From NCBI GenBank assembly GCA_050084985.1, contig JBITNC010000002.1, positions 6,882,001 through 6,946,000 of the forward strand: a stretch of 64,000 nt of DNA, given 5' to 3'. Below, piece after piece: positions 21,901 through 35,339 of this stretch. The translations under genes were made by a program, and so were the position numbers. Each line of letters begins with the position of its first letter. Position 1 is the stretch's first letter. Below the pieces are notes generated by a model that searched no databases, was not told where the DNA came from, and saw only the letters and a list, made by a program, of their open reading frames with translations. The DNA is from Nageia nagi (lineage: Eukaryota > Pinophyta).

Positions 21901-24018
21901 TTACAATTGAACTTTTTGAAGTTGCAAATGCTCCATAAAATTCAAACGACCTTAAAATTCAATTAATACATTAAATTTAGTTCTAAAACATAAAATACCA
22001 TTCCTTGGATATCTTGCAATTATTGCATTCCATGAAATTATTTGTCTATTACATATATTGTCAAACAAAACACTTGCCTTCTTAATGATCCCACATTTTG
22101 AACACATGTATATCAAGGTTGTTATTACAATTGCATGTGAAATAAACCCACATCTAGTTATTAATTATCTTAAAGTTATATTTGTTGACCTTTCTAAGGA
22201 AACTTTTCATTAATATATGGATAATACATTTTGTGATCTTTTTATAATCAAATAATATAATACTAAGAGATACTTATATTTAAAGAACATATTTGAAGAC
22301 TTCATTGAGACAAAAATCATCATATTAGATAGTGAAAACAATAATAAAAACTCACCTTCACTTTTAACAATCTTTAAGAAAGTTTTTCCTAACCATTAAG
22401 TCAATTGTATTTTATAAAATAATAATTTTTTATTCTATCACATAGATATTATATTTCAAAATCATGAATGTTAACAAAATTAATACACCTCTATATTTTA
22501 TAAAATCATATGTCAATTTAAGACAAACAAACAACATCATATTGGTAATAAATTTAAAATTAATATATGTAACCAAACATAAAAGTTAACTACATATCTA
22601 TTTATGTATTTGATTAAACCTCAATTTCAAAATTTATATTGTATCCCTTAGCCAAGTTATTTCATGCTAGGAGAGGAGATATCAAGTTATATGATTGTTC
22701 AATTGTAAAGAGATATATTTTATCTCTATATTAATAGTACACTTTTCATGAAGATAATTTTTTATCATACCATCTTTTGATAAGGCTACAAATTTTGTTG
22801 CAGCAACCCTCAAATCTCAATTCAATACTAATACTAAACCAAATATTATTCTGATATTCAAGTATTTATAAATATGTGTGAATAGCTTGAGTATGTTACC
22901 TTGATAAGTTACTTTCCAGGTCAAATTCCTTCTAAAGGTAACTTGTGTGCTTAAGCAAATTTGACTTGGGTTTTCGACTAGATTAAATTAGATGTTTTGC
23001 AAAATTTGATGAAGATTTATTTATTTATTTTTGTTTTAATATTGTTGAGAATTATTAGACTATTATTAATTATACTTCTCAATATGTCTATAGTTCCATA
23101 ATTATGTTTTCTTGCATGATAAAATATTATGTTATTTCTAACCATTCTACCTATATGACGATTTATGGAGCATTTGGTTAAGCCTTTAATATGTTTTATT
23201 TTACTTTGCCCAAATTCAATGATGTGTATGCATTGAAATTGACTTATCTCAATATTTGAAGAAGTATGTAGCTATATAAGGTAATTCACACTACTATCAA
23301 AAAAATATTTTATTATTATTTACCTAATACCTATTTTTATATTCAATCCACAAATCATAAGATACACCATTATAGCTTTCTTATTGAGTGGTTTAAGCCC
23401 AAGATAATCCAACTAGTGCATAGTGCTACAATTGAGACTACTATAACTAATGGTTAGATAATTATTATTAACAAGAGCAATACTAAGGGGAAACATATTG
23501 GTTCAAACCCTAACCTTAGTCAACCCATACCACCATTGTTTCCCTATGAATTTTTTCATAATCAATGCAAGTAGAAGATCAAGATTCAAGCTTGCAACCT
23601 TTTTAATCATTTAACCATACATCTTTAACATTAAAATTTATTACTAATTCTTAAGAGATTATAACTACAACATAGGTGGAGTGTGTTATTCCTTTATCTC
23701 TAACTGAATGACCATGGTGTTCCTATAGCCCCCCATGGGTTTTAAAGGAAGGATAAACTAGGAAGTATTTTGATGGTACATTTTCAGACTATTTTATATG
23801 TAACAACTATACTACTTGGAAAATTAAGTAAATGATATAGAAATTGATGAGAATACGTGCCTTGATCATTCTTCAAGAAAGTAAATATCTTGGAATATTA
23901 GAGGGTTATAGATTCCTCACATAGATATATTAATGAAGTCACTAAAAAAGTTTAGTAAGATTTATTTTTTGTATTTGCAACAAGTTAAATTAGTAGATTT
24001 TAATTTATAAATAACTAG

Positions 24019-24039
24019 TATGTGTGTGTGTGTGTGTAG
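24019..24039 (+). repeat. GT microsatellite
   Basis: A run of about nine GT units in AT-rich sequence. Confidence 0.85.
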
Positions 24040-24839
24040 AATGCTTGGTTATAAATTTATGATTTCTTTAATTCATTTTATCAATAATTTTTTAATTGAT
24101 AACAAGTGCTACATGGAGATTACATTAGAATGTCTCTTCAACTCATTGATGTATAGTATATTTTTCAAGTGACCATTCTTTTTGAGATCTAGAAATGTTG
24201 AAACCATTGTTTATCTATATATGATAGTCTTGAATATTATTTCGCACCTTATAATAAAATTAAAACCATTATAAATGTGCTTATATAAATATTAATAATA
24301 CAAGAATTTAATAAAGCATTGAGAAATATTCACACTTTGCATTAAATGTTATATAAAATTGGTTGAAGATCATGCACTTGTCAAATGAAAAGATTATTTA
24401 CTCAAAGTATTTAGATGAAGATTGTACATCTATAGAAGAAGAAATTATTTTCTTAAAGCATTTATATTATCCTTGAATTTACTTTGAGTATGTACTCTAT
24501 TATTTGCATGTAATCTCCATTTTGAAATATGTAATTTTGACATATGACTTATAATTTATTAGTTTCTAGTTTTTGATATGAACATGTTTAATCGTCCGAT
24601 TTACTTGCTATCAAAATATGATCAATTTCTATCCTTTTAAGGATATATTATTATCTTTTGTAAATTCATACAATTTATGAGCATTTAAATAAAAATTTCA
24701 AATTTATATTTAATTTATTTTTTTAATAGTTCCATAAACTTTAAACTTTTATCAAACATAATTTAACCTTTAGTAAGTAAATTTTATCTTAAAAATTGAT
24801 CTTGCTAAAGCCTCAAAGAATTACATTGATATCCAAGTT

Positions 24840-25500
24840 AGATATACCCTTCTTAACTAGAGGGTAGTTTATGTTAACCTTGTGAATACCTACTATAGGT
24901 GCCAGTTGGGTCTCATAGAATCAAGGATTGCCCATTAATGGTGGGTAGGTTTAAAACCAAGAGTTCAACTTCTACTATTATCTCTCCCTCTCTAGATCAA
25001 CCCACTAAGGGGATGTAGGATGAGGGGTAGATTGTGTCGAATAGGAAAGGTAGAGGGACCAAGTTGGTGAATATTGACCAACCCTCTATAAGCTATACTC
25101 AAGTCATCACTCTTAAACCTTTGTTGGAGGTTGAAACCCTTTCCATCAACTAGCGAATGATGCTAAGGAGATGAGGGCTTTTGTGGATGATGATGGTATT
25201 CCCTTGGTTTCTACAATCATTTAACATTTGGAAAAGATTGAGGGTGTGCATAGTGCCAACCCTCCTCGAGTAAATCCCTCAATTCATGCTGACAAGTGTT
25301 GACACATTAGCCTTGCGAATAAGAAGCAAGAAAGTTTCTTTACTAACTCTTTCCAATCTCTTTACAATTTGGATTTTATCATTAAGTCCAATAGAGGTAT
25401 GCTCCTTAATAGTCATTAATGAATTTCTTCTCATAGAATATCATAGGGTTGATGGACCTAGTTCAATGTTACATGGTCCAAGATGAAATGATGTCTTGTT
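24840..25500 (+). pseudogene. LINE-1 ORF1 remnant
   Basis: Near 24890-24960 the sequence reads YRCQ and then, in another frame, GSHRIKDCPL, the zinc-knuckle pattern found at the end of the gag-like ORF1 of plant LINEs. It is followed by a serine/threonine-rich stretch (FKTKSSTST) and low-complexity sequence. Frames are broken throughout. Assignment rests on this motif and on the endonuclease that follows. Confidence 0.5.
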
Positions 25501-25599
25501 CGCTTGTTTATTTGGTTGCTCTAATTTTATTTATTTGTAAGAAGTTAAAGTAGTTAATTTCACTCTTCAATAAACTTGTGCTCTTCTTTAGCCTAAAAG

Positions 25600-28500
25600 C
25601 TAGATGTACACTACCAATCATCTCCATGGAAGTAGTGGCATCATCATCCTATTATGCAGTTGATGAAAATATAATTTTGTTACATGGAGAATGGATTCCA
25701 ATCATTAAGTAGTATGGTTTTTACTTGAATTTGGTGGCTTGTCATTCGTAATTATTAACATGTATGCCTCAAATGAGGCCTCAGATAGATGCACTTTATG
25801 ATGGTGGTATGTATTATCCCTTCCACCACTCATTTGGCTTAAGTGTGTGGATTTTAATATGGTTAAGAAAGTAATTGATAAAAAAACCTCACCCTTAATA
25901 AGTGGGCCCTTAGGGAATGCAAAGCATGGTTATTTATGAAGCATAAACTTAAGATGTTATACCCTAATGCAAGCTTTATTATTGATCACTTTCCTAAGCA
26001 CTTATGGTACACATAGTCTAATTTCCAAGCGAGCCATGCAAGAGTTCTCAAACACCTTGATCATGTGATGTTATATAATCATGGGAAAATCTTCTCCTAG
26101 CATTTTTTCTCTTCTCCTTTTATCAAGACTATTCCAAGGCTCATCTCTTATGATCATACCCCTGATATGTTTAAAATTGAGATAGAATATCTCTCACAAA
26201 GGCATTACATATGCCATTTCTTTCTTAACACTTATTTTTTTCAAAATGATGTTATGCTATGTCACATACACAAATTATGGAATTTGGTTCTCAAACTGTT
26301 GAGTGAGTCAAGATGGATTGGTTGGTGGAATAATGCAATTTCCCTCATGTTTACCCTCCTTATTAGGCTTGGTAAGAAAGTTGCGAAATTCCATCGTCAC
26401 TCTACCATAACTATAAGAGATGATCTTATCAAAGCTTTTATTGACCTTGAGTCTAACCCTTTCATATCACACTTGTAATCCCATGTTATGCAAATCAAAC
26501 ATGAGCTCAAACTAGTGGAACTATATGAAGTAAAGGAAACTCAAATCAAGGACTGCTTGCATTGGCTTAAGATTGGGGATAAGGTATCCAAATAATTCTT
26601 TCAAATATAATTAATACATATAAGGAAAGCTACCCAATTCAAATTCATTTATGAAAATGGTATCAGGTTGATATCTTTACCTAAGATAGCAAATCCCTTT
26701 ATTTGATATTATATTCAAGTGTTTGTAGCTCAATATTGTACTTTAGATATATATATCAAACTTTACAATAATGCAAAGATGTTGTGCCACCTTGTTTGTC
26801 ACCTTTTCTTCAAGCTAAATGCCATAAAATTATTTCCCTCGAAGAGCTAGAGGATGCTCTTTCCCAAATGGCGGATGGTAAGGCCCTTGATTTAGATGGT
26901 TTCCCTTGTGAATTCTACAAGTCATGTTGGAATTATGTTAGCCCATATTTACACAGGCTCTCTTAGTAACCTCATCAACAAGAACATTAAATTTATCCCC
27001 AAGAAAGAGGATCTTGATCTCATTACAAATTGGTGACCTATCGCTCTTATGAATGTCACTTATAAAATTATTGTCAAAGCATTTACCTTACGCCTTTGGC
27101 CTCTCCTTCCTATTATTGTCTACCTGGAGCAAACTAGATTCATTCATAATAGATACATTCTAGATAATGTTATAATAGTATGGGAAGTCATGGAATGGGT
27201 TTGTATATCTAACCAATATCCTCTTCTTTAATCTTAATTTTGAGAAAGCTTATGATCGTATTGAGTGGCTATTCATTATTTCCATGTTGGAGGCCCTAGG
27301 TTTTGGTTCTTAGTTTGTCAACACAATTCATATTTTATTCTGTGATGTATAAATGGTCCTTTATTTGAATAATTATCAAACATAATCCATTGGGCTTCAC
27401 CATTTTATAAGGCAAGGGTGTCCTCTTGCACCCTCCTTCTATGTTCTAGTAGCAAAAGCTTTTGGGTACCTCTTGGTTTGGCATTCCTATGAGGGTAAAA
27501 TTTGAGGGATTATTCCGCTTAACAACCAAGCTTAGCTTATTAATAGCCATTTTGCAGATGACTTATTCCTTACCATTTAGGAAGATGAACAATATATCTC
27601 TAAGGAAATTGAATATTTAGAAACCTTTTGCAAAGCCTCTAACTCTAGCATTCAATGGAAGAAGACTTTTTGTTATAGACAGTCTCCTTTACCCATGCTT
27701 GTCTAGCTAACGCAATTCCAATGGAATTGGATTCTCTATAGAGAAGTTTTCAAATTCCTTGGGATTTTATTTGCTTTTTATGGGTCTCCTTCTCAGTTAT
27801 GGAACTATGTGATCAATAAGGTGGAAATAAAGTTAGACTACTAGAACTCAAAGAAGCTTTCCTTGGCAAGAAAATTCTAAATTTGTTCGAATGTGCTTGC
27901 TTCCACCCATGTTTACTATTCTTCTTATTGGGTTCCATTATAGGCATGATATAACAAGCTCAAAAAATCTTATGAGACTTCCTATGGACTAATAACATTG
28001 AGAAATAATAATTTCATAGAGTTGCTTGGCATACTTGTTGCCTCCCTAGGGAGTCAAGTGGTATGGGTTTGCTAGACTACAAATGATAGGGTATGGTTCT
28101 TTGTAGCAAATGAATTATTCAAGCTCTTTAAGACTCAAAAGAATGGAAAATTTTAATTTGACACTTTATCTCTATTGGGCTAACTTTAAACCAAAAAGCT
28201 TGGAAGGGTATAGATTTCCCTTCTCTAATCCTATATCTAATGGTTGTGAAAATTCAAGGCTCTTTTGTGACAAAGAGCATTTGGAAAGCATCTATGGATT
28301 AAATGGAAAGGAAATGATTTCCACAGTCTTATCTATTAACAAGATTAATATCTAGTGGTCTTCTCTCTTTTACTACCAAGGGATGCCATTGGCTCAAATC
28401 TAATAGGTTCGTGCCTATAAATTCTACAAGAAAGACATAGTTTCAATTATTGGTTTCTTAGACAAGAACACCAAGGATTGGTTCCCTTGGGATACTTTCA

Positions 28501-28646
28501 AATATTTTTTATGTTTCACTTGCACAGATAAGGCTACCTTTGATATCATTATGGAGCTCACACCTTATTCCATTGTTCATAAAATAGGCGTGCACTCGTA
28601 GAAGCCTTGGTGGAAAGAATGGGGACAACATGTTGACAATCCTCTT
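25600..28646 (+). pseudogene. LINE-1 ORF2 remnant: endonuclease and reverse transcriptase
   Basis: The endonuclease part includes VDFNMVKK (near 25850) and a conserved ARVLKHLDHVM stretch near 26040. The reverse transcriptase follows: GKALDLDGFPCEFYK (about 26880), FIPKKEDLDLITNW and NVTYKIIVKAF (26990-27080), LEQTRFIHNRYILDN (27130-27170), FEKAYDRIEW (27240-27270), RQGCPLAP (27410-27430) and the active-site motif FADDLFLTI (27550-27580). These are the standard motifs of plant L1 LINEs in the right order. Numerous stops and several frame changes show long decay. The frame continues at 37273 beyond Copia-C. Confidence 0.85.
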
Positions 28647-29135
28647 TGAAGGATTTGAACTAGATCTAAACAAATCCTTTAGGACCTTAGACTAGGAAAC
28701 TCAAGTGTACACAAGATAACACAATCACTCAAGATAACACATCAATATAATGTGGTTCCTCCCTCCTTGGGAGTACATCCACAACTAGTTCTCTTATTCT
28801 CAAATCTATGTCTCTCTTACAACTATTCTCTAGCTCTCTCCTACACAACCAAGTAGAGTAATCTTACTCAAAACTTAGATATGTTTACATGAGGAGAGGC
28901 CCTCTATTTATAGGTTGAGAGCACCTCCCTAACCTTCCTTTAACCCAAGGGTAAGGTTAGGGTTACATTAAATGTATCACCAAACTTCAACCTACCAACT
29001 AACTCCTTTGGTAAAGTCAAAGTCTACACATTAAAGAATTCTATTAATCTCTTAAGGTATCTACATACCCTTAAGTGATTAATTGAATTTACAAGGAGTT
29101 TAGATATTCACAATATTTCATTACAAATTCTAACA
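28647..29135 (-). repeat. 3' LTR of Copia-C (489 bp)
   Basis: On the plus strand it runs from TGAAGGATTTG to ATTCTAACA. It contains a TATA box complement (CTATTTATA) and, at 29044-29082, a palindrome in the same place as that of the Copia-A LTR but with different bases on both arms. Confidence 0.97.
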
Positions 29136-29147
29136 CTCCCCCTTAAT
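29136..29147 (-). promoter_or_regulatory. Polypurine tract of Copia-C
   Basis: On the minus strand it reads ATTAAGGGGGAG directly before the 3' LTR, identical to the Copia-A tract. Confidence 0.93.
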
Positions 29148-29605
29148 GCAATATTGGGATAGAGCGTAGAAGAGAGAAGAGAGAGAGTAAGAGAGAGTTC
29201 TCCTCCATAGAGATACAAGTGGAGATGAGAACTTTTACATATTTTGAGAATCTTTTTGAGAACTAGTATGAGACTCACTACATTACCATTTGACAAAAAT
29301 GGTTTACAATACAATCATTAACCACAACTGGTTTCACTGTACATAGTAGTCGATCAACTTTAAGCTGACATGTGAGTCTCCATGAGCTTGCTTTCACAAG
29401 GTGAGTAACCTGCATTTCTAAAGAAGATCCTGCATGCTACAAGCAACTCATGAAAAAAATCAGTTAGATGCATCATATATTCAAATAAGTGAATCAAATA
29501 ATGCCATCTTATAAATAACTGATCAATGGTGCACTATAAGCCATCACGGAGATGCCAAGCCATCACTCATAGTCACCTGTTGTATATAGACATGTGTTGA
29601 TTTTA
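29148..29605 (-). other. Copia-C sequence between polypurine tract and hairpin array
   Basis: Non-coding and homologous in patches to 6366-6791 of Copia-A. A GA-rich stretch (29165-29200 on the plus strand) adjoins the tract. Confidence 0.65.
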
Positions 29606-29611
29606 AAATAG

Positions 29612-29915
29612 AGCATAAAATTGTACAACGAGTTTCTCACGCAGAGCAAACTCACCACGGAGGTATAGAATGTACAACAAGTTCGTCACGCAGAGCGAAC
29701 TTACCACGGAGGTATATTAATTACATGCTCAAAACTTGTACAATAAGTTTCTCACGCAGAGCAAACTCACCACAGAGGTATAAAATGTACAACAAGTTTG
29801 TCACGCAGAGCAAACTTACCACTGAGGTATAAAATAATCAACACTCTATAATAATAATTGTACAACAAGTTTGTCATGCAGAGCAAACTTACCATGGAGG
29901 TCTAGAATGTACAAT
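29612..29915 (-). repeat. Array of five hairpin units before the polypurine tract
   Basis: Five units of about 50-70 bp share the order TGTACAAC, stem arm, loop, stem arm, ACCACGGAGGTAT (plus-strand reading). Each unit can fold: AAGTTTG pairs with CAAACTT around TCACGCAGAG. In one unit (about 29678-29703) the arms are AAGTTCG and CGAACTT, and in another (about 29630-29653) GAGTTT and AAACTC, so stem changes are compensated. One unit has an A-C mismatch at the outer pair. The loop core CACGCAGAG is constant but for one C-to-T change. The array lies in the non-coding stretch between pol and the 3' LTR; Copia-A keeps one related unit. Confidence 0.85.
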
Positions 29916-29961
29916 CAAAAAAGGGCCTCTTAGAGGTGAAGTTGTCATCACTAACAAAAGT

Positions 29962-32900
29962 TTAAACTTCACTCCCCCTTGAGGGCAACTTCACCAACCC
30001 GAGAGAATCCCTAAGCTTGTAGAACTGAGCTTCAGGAAGGGGCTTGGTGAACAAATCAGCAGAGTTTTCAGTAGATGGACAATACTGCAAGTGTATGATG
30101 TCATCTAGAACCTTCTCCCTGATAAAATGAGCTTGGATTTCTACATGTTTGGTTCACTGATGGAACACAGGATTCTTAGCCAAAGAGATAGCCGATTGAT
30201 TGTCTGACGAAATAAGAGATGGGCCATTTTGCGTATACCCAATTTCGTTCAGAAGATGTCTTAGCCAAATAGCTTCTTGGGCGGTAACAAACATGGCTCG
30301 ATATTCAGCTTCGGTGGTAGAAAGAGTCACAGTAGGTTGCTTCTTGGAAGCCCAAGAGATAGCACCTGAACCAATGCTAAACACATATGCAGAGGTTGAC
30401 TTTCTGTCATCTCTATCTCCCCCATAATTAGAATCTGAGAACCCTGAGAGAACAATTGAGGGCACTTTGAAATACTTAAGAGCGAGATCCTTTGTTCCTG
30501 CGACATACCTCAAGATTTGCTTAACAGCATTGAGGTGTTCAACATATGGTTTTTGCATGAATCGTGCCATCAGATTCACTGCAAAGGCAATATCAGGATG
30601 AGAGATAGTCAGATATAGAAGACTACCAATCAATTGTCTATAAGCTGTAGCATCAGCCAACTGAGAATCTGAGCTCAGTGATACAACGATTCCAGGAGAA
30701 ACAGGTATTGCAGCATATTTACACTCCTCCATTCCAAACTTTTGCAAGATGTCTGATATATACTTAGATTGACTAAGATAAGTACAATCTTTGTGTTGGT
30801 ACACTTGCATCCCAAGATAGTAATGCAATAGACCTAGATCAGTCATTTCAAATGTTGCCTTGAGTTTGGAGATGCACTCTTGGATGATTTCAATATTATT
30901 GCCTGTTATGAGAAGATCATCCACATAAATGAGAATTATGACGACGTCTTTTCCTTGATTGAGTACATATAGATCTGAATCTGAGAAGCATTTGGAAAAA
31001 CCAATATCTGCAAAGAATCCTGAAATTTTCTTGTACCATGCTCTAGGTGCTTGCTTAAGTCCATACAAAGAGTTCTTTAGCTTACACACAAGAGTCTCTT
31101 TTCCTTCTGGAATAAATCCTTCTGGTTGATTCATGTAGATTTCAACATCCAAGTCCCCATTGAGAAATGCACTTTTGACATCAAGTTGAAAAGCTTTCCA
31201 TCCTTGAGCTACAGAAAGAGCAAGAATTATTCTAACAGTAGGCATCTTGGCCACAGGAGCAAAGGTTTCCTCATAATCAATACCATATTTCTGAGCGAAT
31301 CCTTTGGCTACTAACCTTGCCTTGTATTTTTCAATTTTTCCATCAGAATTGTACTTGACCTTGTATATCCATTTATTGCCAATCACATTTTTCTCATTGG
31401 GATAAGGAACCAAATCCCAAGTTTCATTTTTCATGAGCGCCTCATACTCAACTTTCATAGCTTCCATCCAACACTCTTGCTTGGAAGCTTCTTTGAAGGT
31501 TGATGGCTCATGCATATTATCAATTTTGTCAACTAAGGATTTATTCAAGGTCATACTTCTTGTAATTCTCTGTGCTGGAGAATTTTGCTCTTGTGGTGAC
31601 TTTTCTACATGCTCATCCAACCAGTTAGGTGCAGGCGAAGAATCATCTGTATCAGACACTTCAGCATGAGAGGTCGTATCCTTAGAAAGTTCATTGAACT
31701 TAACATCCCTAGACACAAAGACTATTTTATGGGATGAAGAGTAGAGCCTGTAACCTCTATGCTGATTATCATACCCCACAAAGATGCATTTTTCTGATCG
31801 TTTATCTAGCTTCTTTCTTTTCTCTGAGGTAATGAAGGCAAATGCATCACAACCGAAGACCCTGAAGTGTGAGAGGTTAGGTTTCTTTCCTGTCCATGCT
31901 TCATATGGAGTTTTACCTTCAACTGCCTTAGTAGGACACCTATTTAGGGTGTGAATAGCAGTGTGAACAGCTTCACCCCATAAGAAACTAGGAAGGTTAC
32001 CCAACATGCATCTTGCCATTTCCATAATCGTGCGATTCTTCCTTTCAGCAACTCCATTTTGCTGAGGGGTGTAAGGGATTGTGAATTGTCGCTTAATCCC
32101 GTGTTTAACACAAAAGTCGTTAAACTCATTGCTATTATATTCACCCCCATTATCAGATCTCAGCATTTTGATCTTAAAATCAGTTTGATTTTCAACAAGT
32201 GCCTTGAAGTCTTGAAACCTGTCAAAAGTTTGATCCTTGTGCTCAAGTAGATAACCAAATGTCATCCTACTGAAGTCATCAATGAAGGTCAGAACATAAG
32301 AAGCTCCACCTAGTGACTTAGTTTGAAAAGGACCCATCAAATCTGAATGCACAAGTTGAAGAGGACAAGTAGCCCGAGTTGCCTTATCTTTTTCAAACTT
32401 TTGCCTATGCATCTTTCCTAGAATGCACCTTTCACAAAGACCAATTGTGGGTGAAATATTAGGTAAACCTTCCACAAGTTCTTGAGTTTTCATAGCTTGA
32501 ATACTCTTGTGGTTAAGGTGTCCTAATCGTTGATGCCAAAGATTACCTTTTGAACAAACATTTGTAGCAAGACAAATCTTTGAAGGTACTTGATCCATAA
32601 TATAAAGGTCATTCTTTACTGATCCTTTCATCAAAGTGGCAAGTCCTTTCTTAACACACCAAGAGTGTGAGGTAAACTCAAATGAGCATCCTTTCCTTGT
32701 AATCTGAATCACGAAGATGAGATTCATCCTTAGTTTAGGCACATAAAAGACATTGTCAAGAGTCTTTCCATGAATCTTCACATTTCCTATTCCATCAACA
32801 TCAAGGACTGTATTATCACCTATCACAACTGCATCCTTTTTGTACTTATGAAAGTTTTCAAACTTATCTTTTTCATAACACATGTGATTAGTGCATCCTG

Positions 32901-33888
32901 TATCAACAATCCAATCATTTGAAATAGTTTGAGTCATTGAGTAGTAGGTAACAGAAGCAGCATGCTTGTTCTTCTTTTTATTATTGAAATTTCTCATATT
33001 TGCATTTCCCTTTCCTTTTTGAGCAAATTTCTTTTTGCGACAATCATACTCTTTGTGCCCAAAGATGCCATAGAAGTTACAATTCCCATCAAACTTTTCT
33101 TGAGGTGTTGGATTGCTTGATCCTGCTTTATCATTCCTGTGCCTGTAGTTGCCATGATTGTTGTTGTTGTTGCCCTTTTTGTCATACTTCTTGAAGGTAG
33201 ATGAGGACTTGTTGTCTTTGAATTTGTAATGTTTGAACTTTTTCTTGAAAGGAGTTTTGATTGCTCCTAGAGCAATGCTATGGTCCTTTGGAGAAAGGTT
33301 CAACATTTTCTTGTTCAAAGTTTCCTCATGCTTTAGAAGAAGTCTTGAAAGGTTATCAAGTGAGATGACATCTTCTTCATCATCGAGCCTTGTTTCCATA
33401 ACTGTGACAAAGTTGCTGAACTTTGTAGTAAGGCTTTGTAGAATGATGAAGACCATGAACTCATCATTGATCCAGTTGCATCCACAACCAACCAGTTGTG
33501 TCCTGAGGTCAATGATTTTGTCTAAGTAGATGGAGGCACTTTCATCTTCACTTTGTCGATACTGCAACAACTTTTGTAGAATGGTAAACCTCCTTGAAAA
33601 TTTGGACCCAAGGTAAATTTTCTTTAACCTATCCCAAGCTTGCTTTGCTGAAGTTGATGAAGAAATCATGAGAAGGACATCATCTGAAACTGCACGGTAA
33701 ATCATGGAAGTTGCTAACTCATTCTTTGAGTTGTATACTTCAAGAGCCTTCTCATCGGTAGGAGCAATCGCATCTTCACTAACTATCTGCCACAGCTTTC
33801 TTGCTTGTAACTCGGCTTTCATACGTGGTTCCCATATTCCAAAGTTGGAACCATCGAGTATGTGCTTGGGAACGAAGGTTTCAACCAT
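29962..33888 (-). pseudogene. Copia-C gag-pol polyprotein with a single internal stop
   Basis: A 1308-codon frame runs from ATG at 33888 (MVETFVPKH) to TAA at 29962, broken only by TGA at 30154-30156. An upstream in-frame ATG at 33915 exists, but Copia-A has homology only from PKH on and a TTTTTTGTAG acceptor-like stretch lies between them. By residue from the 33915 start: gag 10-230; zinc knuckle near 279-292, with tyrosine at the second cysteine; protease DTG at 338-340; integrase zinc finger H461, H466, C494, C497 and core D524, D588, E624; reverse transcriptase YVDD at 997-1000; RNase H from about 1115. The stop falls where relatives have HERTKH (Arg codon CGA to TGA) and removes the last 63 residues, including the end of RNase H. 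Confidence 0.93.
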
Positions 33889-35339
33889 TGCTACAAAAAA
33901 TAAATAAATATGCAATAAGAATGTAAACTTTTACAATTTTTCCATCTATACATATAAAACATCTAATAAGCAAACATGTCCCACATGTGTAAACTCATTA
34001 ACCACGATCCATAGAAGGATAAAGTTGGGGTTGTTTTCTTGTATAGAATTAGGCCTTCACCTGGATGCCCGCAAGGTGGAGCCCAGGTACTACCAGTCCT
34101 CAACCAGTTCACCTTGGTCAGTGATATACTCTCACAAGGAGAAGTACCTACTATTTTCCAAGGATCCGACGTATCTTGGACCGGCCATTTTAATTATCTT
34201 GATTAAGGGTTTCAGTTTTCCTCCTAGGTTATCAGGATAATCCCTGAATGGATGTGCGGACATGTGGTATCACTACACACATGCCTGTCCACCTAATAGA
34301 GTTATGTCCAATCCAACAGAGGTCTTAGGGGCAATTAAGACGGACTTACCACCACTCGGTTCTTCGGACTAAAAGGGCTCCAGTCTGCCCTGTCCTCACC
34401 TCATGGCTCCCCAAACAAGTCATGTTGTGGAAAATACGTGCAGATGTATTCATTTTAGGGGTTACTTTCCAAATTTTTGCGTATTGCAAGTATAAGCAAA
34501 TGTGCAAAAAATATAAAGTAAAGTGAAAATACTCCATCCACACAAACTTGAAACCTTAAGAGGCCAAAAATTGAGTCCAATGGGTTTTGTTCTAACCCCT
34601 AAAGGACTTTTACATTGTTCATATTTTTCTCAATTTATTCAAGCACTTAATGAATTGAACAAAGAACTAAGTCCTACTTAGTATTTAATTCATAACATGC
34701 ATTGTATCATGACTTAAAAATTTAAGTAAGCATGCATCATGCATTTAAAAATTTAAGTCCTAAGCATACTTAGTATTTAATTACTATGCTTAGAGATTGC
34801 ATGTGTATAATTTAGTAAATTAATCATGCAATTTTGAGTAGAGTATTAGAAAAGTTCTAAGTACTCCTAAATGCATTTAATGGGAGTAGAGGATTTTTAG
34901 AGAACTTGCAAGTTGGAATAGGAGACCCATACCCCTATTTTAAATGCTTTGTCTACCTTATGGACAAAAAAAAAAAAATTCCTAAGTCAATAATCATTAA
35001 ATGCTTAGTAGGTGGAAAAAATATGAACCCCCTTGTTCTTCCACCAAAAGATACGTTGCTTTTTGGAAGTGCAAATATGTAGGTGGTCAACAAAAAAAAA
35101 AAAAAAAAAGGCATTTAAGGTGACTAAGAAGACTTGCAAGGTGTTGGTAGCCATCAACCTTGACCATGGAAGGAGGATGACCGATATGGAGGCTTAGAAG
35201 ACATCCAATGGAGGTGTTGGGAAAGGAGGAAGTGGAGACTTGTGCAGGAGGCTGACCAGAGAGGAGGAGCTTAGGAGGAAAGGGAGGAGAAGACTTCAGC
35301 TGGCTGTGAGGTTGGCAAGCATGCGAGGACGAGGATGGA

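Larger units (their letters stand above)
20966..24830. other. AT-rich intergenic DNA, no gene recognised
   Basis: Nearly 3.9 kb with stops in every frame. A tandem repeat lies at 21711-21900 and a short GT run near 24020. I found no transposon ends, LTRs or RNA genes. It may hold very old element remnants that are no longer recognisable by eye. Confidence 0.5.

Noticed and set aside
28975-29000. Telomere-like GGTTAGGGTT
   Set aside because: A single short match within both Copia-C LTRs, not a tandem telomeric array.
29612-29915. CRISPR-like array
   Set aside because: The units are imperfect and variably spaced, in a plant retrotransposon between pol and the 3' LTR; no cas genes and no unique spacers of constant length.
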